DNA of 39,826 nt. It comes from Gammaproteobacteria bacterium (GTDB lineage: Bacteria; Pseudomonadota; Gammaproteobacteria; Arenicellales; Arenicellaceae). Each line of letters begins with the position of its first letter. Position 1 is the stretch's first letter. Below are positions 31,073 to 37,744 of this stretch, one piece after another. Under the pieces are notes generated by a model. It worked only from the letters and a program-made list of their open reading frames with translations. It was not told the origin of the DNA and searched no databases. The stretch spans positions 1 through 39,826 of the forward strand of contig JAKVBA010000041.1 in the NCBI GenBank assembly GCA_022447525.1, read 5' to 3'. Made by a program: the position numbers and the translations under genes.

Positions 31073-33427
31073 TTAATAGGCTAGTATTACGTTGGCTAAT
31101 ATGGAGTAGGGCGAACTGTCTCCATATAAGTCTTTAAAACCACTGCCAGGGTTTAACACTGCCCCCGATAGTCTAACAACCGCGTTTTGCGTGGCGAATG
31201 GTCGCCATATCAGCGCAGCCGATATATCTTGACCAATATTCTTTCTGATATCAGATTGGTTTCTCGCCAACTCTAGGCTTGTTGTGTCATCGAACCACAT
31301 TTGATTTAAATTGAATGACAATCGTGTCTGAGGCGTCAAATCTAAGTCTGCGCCGATACCGACAAGAGTAATACCCGGATTGGTGAAGTTAGACTGCCCA
31401 AGCTCCTTTGACGATCTCAAGGAAGGTATAATTGAGTTGCGACTATTTAACGCTACACGACCACCACCGATCAGTGGGACATTTTGTCGTATGAAAAATG
31501 CTGTGTCGCCACCAGCGAACTGTGGATTTTCAAAGATTGCATCAAAGCCCTTCTCTTTGTTGTCAAAAGGATTGTCGTCGCCACTAGAATGCAGGAAGGA
31601 GGCTCTGGCTCTTACCCAGTCGAAGTCTCTTGATAGTTCAGCCGCAAAAAAGTATGCACTGATATCAGTTTCATCATTGGTAAATACCCCATTGGATTGA
31701 TCACCAAATGCATAGTAAGCCGAGTAGGTGAGGTTATTGCGACCAAAATGGCCGTCTCCGCTAAGTCCTAGATAGGTTACGTCATAATCTCTTCCACGTT
31801 CAAATCCTAGTGAACTCGGGCGGGCAATAAATGCGTTATCGTCAAAGAAAAAGTCGTCCGCTTCTCGATTACGGTTATGTGTAATTGAGGCTTGTGAAAT
31901 AAATCCAAGACTCGGAAAGTCTTGCCAATATAGGTTTGCTGTAAAAATGTCGTCGTCACGCAAGGAATCAGCGATATCATTCAATCCGCTGTTGATTTCT
32001 TTTTCCATCCTTCTGAACCAAGCGACATTGTATTGAAATATATTGTTATCTCGAGTCCCAAAAAAACGTACTCCAAATTGATTATCTTGAAACAAAAATC
32101 CGCGAAAATCACTAGAGAAAGGTTGTATACCGATACGGAAACTATCGAAATCATAACGATCCGATACATTGCGAATGTGGTAGTCCCAGAAAGCGCCTTG
32201 TATTCCAATAAAGCCCTCGGTACGAGTAGTTCCTTCACCTGGGTCTGCTTTTAAAATGCCTCTCTCATCAACAACGGTATGATTTAGATTAAAAACCGTG
32301 ATCAGCCTAAACTCGTGGTCTGGGGGCCTAAACACGGTATCCCCTCGGTAAAGGACGGTCTCCACGATGAGATTTTCATTGAACAAAAATTGATCACCAT
32401 CCGCAAGCAGATCTAGTTGTCCTGCGCTTCTGGTTGTGGCAGCCCCGACGGGTAATGGAAAGTTTCTTGGTTCGAGAACGGTGTCTGATATAGCAGATAA
32501 GTTAAAAAACCACTCTTTGGTTGGTTTACCAAAAATAGGTTTATCACCTTTGAGGGTATTATTGCCGTTGTAGGGGTCCCACCATCTCTCTGCATAACCA
32601 AGAGTGTCTACAATACGCCACCTGTCGGGGACGGGTGCTGGATCAGCTAAAAGTGATGGGCGAGGTGCTTGTAGCCGATTCTCTCGACAATCCTCGGCCT
32701 CATAGCTCAACACTGGAAACCCAGGTCTTCGCCTCTGTCTTATTTCTTTACCATCTAATTGCGAGCACGTTGCAGGGGTAAATAATTCCGCCTTTTTCTG
32801 GTCAGCATCGTCATACCCAATTGGTGCGGGTATTAAGCTTGGTAACGTATTGGAGCTTGAACTGCTCTCATCTCTAATCATGATTGAGTCTGATGTCAAA
32901 CTTGTGTCAATCTGAATATTTGACTCCAGAGCTCTCGTTGATTTCGAGCAAAAAGGTGCTAAGCTCTGGTCGATTCCATTGATGTTGCATCGCGTCTGTT
33001 TGATCTTATCAATCGAGCTCACGATAAAACCATCAAGATTTAAATATTCAGATGCCTGACGAGCATCATTTACTAAGCTGTAAGCACCTGAAACTGCGAA
33101 AAAACGATTCGGCTTAGTGCTGGATTCAAAACAGTATGCCGCCTGTTTAGTATAGGACTCGAAGTCTTGTGCCAGTTGTTGACAATTTTTAAGACCATAG
33201 ACCGTGGCAAATTGCAGTGTTTGTCCTGAGCTTTGTTGATTTAGCCAACTATAGGCTCTTTTGTGGACTTCGTTGTTTGGCACATTTAGGGTGCTGAATA
33301 CAGCAGTTTTATCAGCCGCATGACTGACATTTACCCCAGTATTAAATGCTAGGGCAACAGCCGGCGCCAACAGTCGCTTTACTGGCTTGAACGCTATTTT
33401 GTTACCTATTTTATGTTTTTGCTTCAT
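31073..33427 (-). CDS. Outer-membrane beta-barrel protein with SPOR-like N-terminal domain
   Basis: The 784-residue product has a signal peptide ending near SHAA (residue 38). An N-terminal domain (about 57-145, LQFATVYGLKNCQQLAQDFE ... FFAVSGAYSLVNDARQASEY) has the pattern of SPOR peptidoglycan-binding domains such as that of DamX. A Ser/Pro-rich linker follows, then about 500 residues of alternating, aromatic-rich strands and turns ending in a C-terminal Tyr (ILANVILAY), as in outer-membrane barrels. Within a multiheme cluster it is the candidate porin sheath of a porin-cytochrome conduit. I could not place it in the MtrB/PioB or OmbB families by eye. The gene starts 18 bp after the GlcG-like gene. 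Confidence 0.8.
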   Translation of the reverse strand: MKQKHKIGNKIAFKPVKRLLAPAVALAFNTGVNVSHAADKTAVFSTLNVPNNEVHKRAYSWLNQQSSGQTLQFATVYGLKNCQQLAQDFESYTKQAAYCFESSTKPNRFFAVSGAYSLVNDARQASEYLNLDGFIVSSIDKIKQTRCNINGIDQSLAPFCSKSTRALESNIQIDTSLTSDSIMIRDESSSSSNTLPSLIPAPIGYDDADQKKAELFTPATCSQLDGKEIRQRRRPGFPVLSYEAEDCRENRLQAPRPSLLADPAPVPDRWRIVDTLGYAERWWDPYNGNNTLKGDKPIFGKPTKEWFFNLSAISDTVLEPRNFPLPVGAATTRSAGQLDLLADGDQFLFNENLIVETVLYRGDTVFRPPDHEFRLITVFNLNHTVVDERGILKADPGEGTTRTEGFIGIQGAFWDYHIRNVSDRYDFDSFRIGIQPFSSDFRGFLFQDNQFGVRFFGTRDNNIFQYNVAWFRRMEKEINSGLNDIADSLRDDDIFTANLYWQDFPSLGFISQASITHNRNREADDFFFDDNAFIARPSSLGFERGRDYDVTYLGLSGDGHFGRNNLTYSAYYAFGDQSNGVFTNDETDISAYFFAAELSRDFDWVRARASFLHSSGDDNPFDNKEKGFDAIFENPQFAGGDTAFFIRQNVPLIGGGRVALNSRNSIIPSLRSSKELGQSNFTNPGITLVGIGADLDLTPQTRLSFNLNQMWFDDTTSLELARNQSDIRKNIGQDISAALIWRPFATQNAVVRLSGAVLNPGSGFKDLYGDSSPYSILANVILAY

Positions 33428-33445
33428 GCTTTTTTTAAAAGTTAA

Positions 33446-35248
33446 CTACTTGCCATTGCAGGGGAAGGCTTCGGTAGAATCTATAAACGGCGCTTGCGGA
33501 CAGTTTATGTATCTTAGTCTCACACCCTGTGGAGACAGAGTATCCGCTCTGATAGCTGGGTCAGCATTATTTATCGCACCTCCCAACTCGAGTCCGGCAT
33601 GGTGTAATCCCAGAAAAGAAATCATGTCATCTTGGTCAACACCATCACCCGATACGCCAATGCCCCCAACGAGTTGTCTCCCACGATAAATCGGCACACT
33701 ACCCGGGAAGATCTGAATACCATTTGGCAAATTTGATATTCCAGTGCAGTTGGTCGTTGGGGTTGTAATAAGATTTTTGACCAAATCAAATTGAAGTCCA
33801 ACATTGAAAGGACTCCATTGCTCAAATGGACGACTGAACGGGCCATTTGGATTGCCGTTGATGCCATCCGGATAAAAAGGTCGTGATAGGTTTCCTCCTG
33901 AGCGATCAGAGAAGGCAATACCGTCGGCAAGCGCAGTTGGACCAATGAAAGATCTTGCTGTATTTACGTAGTGTTGAAGACCATTTTCACTGAGTATTTG
34001 AGCCGCATCAGGCCTAGAGAAGAACGCAGCGGTCCTTGCTTTCTGGAGAGACACATCAGTACCAAAAATAGGTGCGTCATGAGTTCTAGCGATACCAAGG
34101 ATGACTCCATTGCTGTCTACAATAGAAATGCTTACTCTAGCTCCTGAATCGGCTGGATTTCTTATTTGAGCTCTCGAGCGGTAAGCAATTCTAAGAGCAT
34201 TTGCTATCAGTACTCTGACTTCATTCGCGGTCAACGCAGCTTCATCAGTGCCATCGCGAGGTAGAAATCGATCGCCAAGCACAACTGCTGGCGAGCCAAA
34301 GTCTTCGGAACCGATGAACCCCGACTCTAAATTACCGAACTTAATTCCAGTCGTAAGTTGTCCGTTTGTAAATCCAGCAACCGCAATTAATTGACCGTTG
34401 CCACTCAGAGGCGCGACCCCATTACTTTTGAGATCCGCAAAGTTGGCGTCAGAATATCTGACTAACTTGCCGTCTAAACTGACTCTTTGCAATTGTATGG
34501 GGGCGTCGTAGCCTCGCGTAGCCGCTAAGGCAATCAGTTCGTCGGAATTTTTATCTAGATCGGAGATCGATCGGTCGATTGAATAAAGTCCATCTGCTAT
34601 TACGCCAACGCCACCAACAACAACACCATTTTTATAAAGCGGGAAACCGCCAGGATCAGCTGAGAGTCCAAGAGGGGAAGGCTTCGGCCCCTGAGTACCA
34701 CTTTTGACGGTAAGGTCTGAACAAAGTAATTGGCTAAATTGAACACCAAATAAGGGTCCCGCAGGTTGATTAAACTCCCCAGGGTTGAAGTGCTCTTGAA
34801 CAATTTGGCTTGCTACCCTGGTGCTAAATGAATTGCCGCCACTACTTAGATAGTTTCCGGTTATGGCTTTGGAGATAGCGGCAAAAGCCGAGGGTACCAC
34901 CAACATCTCCAAGCCGTTTCCAGCGGCTAAGCCGCGTCCGGAACTGATGGTGACCTGAGGGTTGGCACCATTCATCTGATATACACCTAAAACATTCCCT
35001 GATCTATCAACGACAGCAATGGTTGCCGGTGCTCCTTGTGCTTTCGCTTCTGCGATTGCTCGACCAATCACCTGTGCAACTTCTCCTTGGGTCAAAATTT
35101 GCTCGTTTTGAGCCGAAGCCGCGGATAAGCTAGCCAATAGCAAGAGATAAGTGGTTAGTAAGCATTTCAACGAATATCTAACGCGAGAAAGACATAACTG
35201 AGAGTTACAATAAAGTTGCTGCTTGATTAAGTTTGTCGACATAGTCAT
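33446..35248 (-). CDS. Periplasmic protein with two GlcG/HbpS heme-binding-type domains
   Basis: The 600-residue product starts at the ATG at 35248, with AAGGA five bases upstream; longer in-frame starts would run into the preceding gene. A signal peptide ends near SAASA. Two GlcG/HbpS domains follow. The first (about 48-250) opens with LTQGEVAQVIGRAIAEAKAQ and APATIAVVDRSGNVLGVY; the second (about 345-590) opens with LTANEVRVLIANAL and VSISIVDSNGVILGIA. Each ends with the family strand VVGGVGVIADG or LVGGIGVSGDG. HbpS of Streptomyces binds heme and redox-responds outside the membrane; GlcG itself is less understood. Position between two multiheme cytochromes suggests a heme-handling or electron-relay role, which is inferred. 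Confidence 0.85.
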   Translation of the reverse strand: MTMSTNLIKQQLYCNSQLCLSRVRYSLKCLLTTYLLLLASLSAASAQNEQILTQGEVAQVIGRAIAEAKAQGAPATIAVVDRSGNVLGVYQMNGANPQVTISSGRGLAAGNGLEMLVVPSAFAAISKAITGNYLSSGGNSFSTRVASQIVQEHFNPGEFNQPAGPLFGVQFSQLLCSDLTVKSGTQGPKPSPLGLSADPGGFPLYKNGVVVGGVGVIADGLYSIDRSISDLDKNSDELIALAATRGYDAPIQLQRVSLDGKLVRYSDANFADLKSNGVAPLSGNGQLIAVAGFTNGQLTTGIKFGNLESGFIGSEDFGSPAVVLGDRFLPRDGTDEAALTANEVRVLIANALRIAYRSRAQIRNPADSGARVSISIVDSNGVILGIARTHDAPIFGTDVSLQKARTAAFFSRPDAAQILSENGLQHYVNTARSFIGPTALADGIAFSDRSGGNLSRPFYPDGINGNPNGPFSRPFEQWSPFNVGLQFDLVKNLITTPTTNCTGISNLPNGIQIFPGSVPIYRGRQLVGGIGVSGDGVDQDDMISFLGLHHAGLELGGAINNADPAIRADTLSPQGVRLRYINCPQAPFIDSTEAFPCNGK

Positions 35249-35295
35249 AAATTTCCTTGCAGGTAGACCTCTGTGTATATAAGGCGGGAAGCTCA

Positions 35296-36759
35296 TTAAG
35301 GTTGCGATCTGGTTGTGGTCGTGTTGTCGGCCCCAGAGCGTGTTAATCTGATCTTTTGATTTTTTAGAAGTAACTCCGCGGTATTGCTGTTGCCCCATGG
35401 TTTTTGATTGTCTAAATGAAAGTCATGGCACCCGACACACGTAGTCGGTAGTTTACTTTCATGTGTTCTGGAACCGGTATGGCATGCCTCACAGTTTGGT
35501 AAATCGGGCATTAATACATCAGTCGCGGTGTCAGACAGCGTAGCGTTGTGGCAGCTAGCACAGGCGAATGTTTTATGGCTAAAATGATCAAAGTCTGATT
35601 TAGGCATCCAGTTCGTCGTTAAACGAATCGGGTTTACTCGCCACTTAGATAAATATTTCCCACTGTTATCGATACTAGTCTCGTGACACGTTTTACACGT
35701 AGTTCGTTCAAAGATCTCTTCAGCGATACTGTAGGCTTTGCCCCAAGGGCTGGCCAAGTTTTGTGTTTGCAACTCTCTTTGCTCTACGGATTTACCCGGA
35801 CGACGAAGCATAAAATCTCGGACTTCATCACTGGTTGGTTCACGACCTAGCTCAGTAAGCAAGTACTGACGTGAGTAATATTCCTCTAGCGTTAAAAGTA
35901 CGGTGTCCGGATCTCCATGAGGCACAAATCGACCAGGTGCATCTGCGTCAAAAATCATAGTATGGCAGTCACTGCAGTGATTAACCATGTTGATCGGTTG
36001 CATCAATTTGCCGGCATCATCATTTAAATGGCAGCTATTGCACTGAAGCACACGTGTACCCTCGGGCGCATCTATCCCGTCAGCATTTAAATGAACATCA
36101 TGAGGAAAAATTAAATTCGATTGTTCCTTGGGCGCATCTTTTAAGGCGACTCTCAGAGTTTCCCAAACTGTATCGTCAGCTGTGCCAGTTGGTTGTAGCA
36201 TTGAAACTTTGAAAGATGGATGAGGATTTTTTTTACTCGATCGTTGTTCCGATCCAAAGCTGTCTACATCAATAAGGTCAGTGGTTGCCACACCCGTTTC
36301 AGCCATATCACTATGACAAGCTACGCATAACTGATCGTCTTGACGAACAATCTGAAGAGGAGTCTCGTGTTCAAGATGACAGCTGGCGCATCGAGAGCTT
36401 TCCAAGCGCTCTACATCGTGCGTCGCCGTATCAAAATGATGATTCGTAGCAGCGTGGCACTCGAGACATGTATCGTCTTGTACTACCTCAAAACCATTAA
36501 CGTGGCATGCATCACAATTTTTGTTTAGGTCAGGAATTTGATGTGGTGGCGACAACTCACCTGAAATCCATGAATTATCTGACGGTAGTGGCGAGTTTCT
36601 CAGACTCGACGCTAGATCTTTATTAGTGAGGCTTACTAAAGGAATGATTAGAAATAGACTTAAAATTCCGACAAACAAAAGCCAAGATGGCCAACGTTTA
36701 CTGAGGTTGGTTTGATCTAGAGAGACCTTGTGTTCAGTTATATTCTTTGGATCTGCCAT
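35296..36759 (-). CDS. Membrane-anchored decaheme c-type cytochrome
   Basis: The product has about 487 residues from the ATG at 36759, five bases after the stop of the membrane-protein gene with GGTAGAGG as ribosome site. One uncleaved helix (about 23-44, WLLFVGILSLFLIIPLVSL) anchors it in the inner membrane. Ten CXXCH sites follow in the periplasmic part: CDACH, CLECH, CASCH, CVACH, CNSCH, CSDCH, CKTCH, CASCH, CEACH and CVGCH. The layout is like that of NapC/CymA-type quinol-linked or TorC-like cytochromes, though longer. It should take electrons from, or give them to, the adjacent di-heme-b protein and pass them across the periplasm. Confidence 0.9.
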   Translation of the reverse strand: MADPKNITEHKVSLDQTNLSKRWPSWLLFVGILSLFLIIPLVSLTNKDLASSLRNSPLPSDNSWISGELSPPHQIPDLNKNCDACHVNGFEVVQDDTCLECHAATNHHFDTATHDVERLESSRCASCHLEHETPLQIVRQDDQLCVACHSDMAETGVATTDLIDVDSFGSEQRSSKKNPHPSFKVSMLQPTGTADDTVWETLRVALKDAPKEQSNLIFPHDVHLNADGIDAPEGTRVLQCNSCHLNDDAGKLMQPINMVNHCSDCHTMIFDADAPGRFVPHGDPDTVLLTLEEYYSRQYLLTELGREPTSDEVRDFMLRRPGKSVEQRELQTQNLASPWGKAYSIAEEIFERTTCKTCHETSIDNSGKYLSKWRVNPIRLTTNWMPKSDFDHFSHKTFACASCHNATLSDTATDVLMPDLPNCEACHTGSRTHESKLPTTCVGCHDFHLDNQKPWGNSNTAELLLKNQKIRLTRSGADNTTTTRSQP

Positions 36760-36764
36760 GACCT

Positions 36765-37628
36765 CTACCAATAGTAAAAAACTACGATTATATGTACGAT
36801 TAACGCCGCCAGTAGGCCAAATGAAAGGGGCACATGGAAGTACAGCCAAGCTTTTAAAATACCGCGAATTTGGATGTCTCGGCGTACCCGCGCTAGCAAA
36901 GTTTGCTTTGCAGCAAAGTTAGCTAGCAAATTTTGAATCAATCCAGATCTCTCGCTGTCCTGTGATTGCGATAAATGCTCAGCGAGCTCTGATATAATTT
37001 TCTCTTGATTTCGATTTGATACTGATTTGCCGTTGTCATCCATCATCGAGGAGAAGTCTTTAGCCCTGAGTTGCTGCCACCATGAACCGCCAATACTACA
37101 ACCCGCTACAGCGCTCTCAACTATGCCGCTTAATTGTGCCAATTTTGCATCTTTTATGCATCTATCGTCTATCTTTTGTAGCTGTTCAATCAAGCCTGCG
37201 AGTGTCTCTCCTGCGCGATTGTTAGTCATCAGATTGGGATACCTGATATAAGCGTAAATACCAAAAAAACCACTCATGATCACGCTTACCATTAAAACGT
37301 AGGCTAGGGTATGTATGTTGTAGCCAAACTGGAGTCCGCAATGAAGAGTTGCGATTAAGAGTAGAGCGGTACCAAGATAAACATGAGCTGATGTCCATCC
37401 CTGCACTGACCCCATATTAGAGCGATAGTTTCTTTTGCGTACACCCAGTAGCATTAACCAAACAATAAGCAAGGCTCCAACCGTTCCCAGTGTATAACCT
37501 AGCCAAGTGCCACCATTAGGAGAGTTGATTGGCTGGTGTAAATAATACGCGAGTGCAGACACGGCACTGAGCAATGTAGCAACCCAGAAATACCGAGCCT
37601 GTTTATAATTTGCTATTGATTGATACAA
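36765..37628 (-). CDS. Di-heme b-type cytochrome membrane protein
   Basis: This 287-residue protein has about five membrane helices (13-30, 43-63, 79-99, 107-127, 260-284). Two helices each hold a His pair 14 residues apart: His82/His96 and His265/His279. This spacing is the mark of two helices sandwiching two b-hemes, as in NarI-, cytochrome b561- and ferric-reductase-like proteins. A soluble, charged segment of about 130 residues separates helices 4 and 5. The start is TTG with AAGG eleven bases upstream; an in-frame stop just before rules out a longer form. It probably links the cytoplasmic FeS/flavin protein, or the quinone pool, to the decaheme cytochrome encoded five bases downstream. 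Confidence 0.8.
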   Translation of the reverse strand: MYQSIANYKQARYFWVATLLSAVSALAYYLHQPINSPNGGTWLGYTLGTVGALLIVWLMLLGVRKRNYRSNMGSVQGWTSAHVYLGTALLLIATLHCGLQFGYNIHTLAYVLMVSVIMSGFFGIYAYIRYPNLMTNNRAGETLAGLIEQLQKIDDRCIKDAKLAQLSGIVESAVAGCSIGGSWWQQLRAKDFSSMMDDNGKSVSNRNQEKIISELAEHLSQSQDSERSGLIQNLLANFAAKQTLLARVRRDIQIRGILKAWLYFHVPLSFGLLAALIVHIIVVFYYW

Positions 37629-37715
37629 AATTTTAATTACCTTGTATTACATCAATTTAGCTCATGGCATTCATCGAATGTTTGTCGCCAAATTGTGTTT
37701 GATTTTCATTTTATA

Positions 37716-37735
37716 GTCTTACGAGAAGGTAAGAC
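37716..37735. other. Hairpin between flavin/FeS gene and cytochrome b gene
   Basis: GTCTTAC (37716-37722) and GTAAGAC (37729-37735) form a perfect 7-bp stem with a 6-base loop, in the 116-bp gap between two co-directional genes. There is no T tract, so transcript processing or modulation of downstream expression is more likely than termination. Confidence 0.35.
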
Positions 37736-37744
37736 ATTTCTTGA

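Noticed and set aside
35249-35398. Longer N-terminus for the GlcG/HbpS double-domain gene
   Set aside because: It would overlap the preceding cytochrome gene and put 50 unlikely residues before the signal peptide; the ATG at 35248 has a good AAGGA site.
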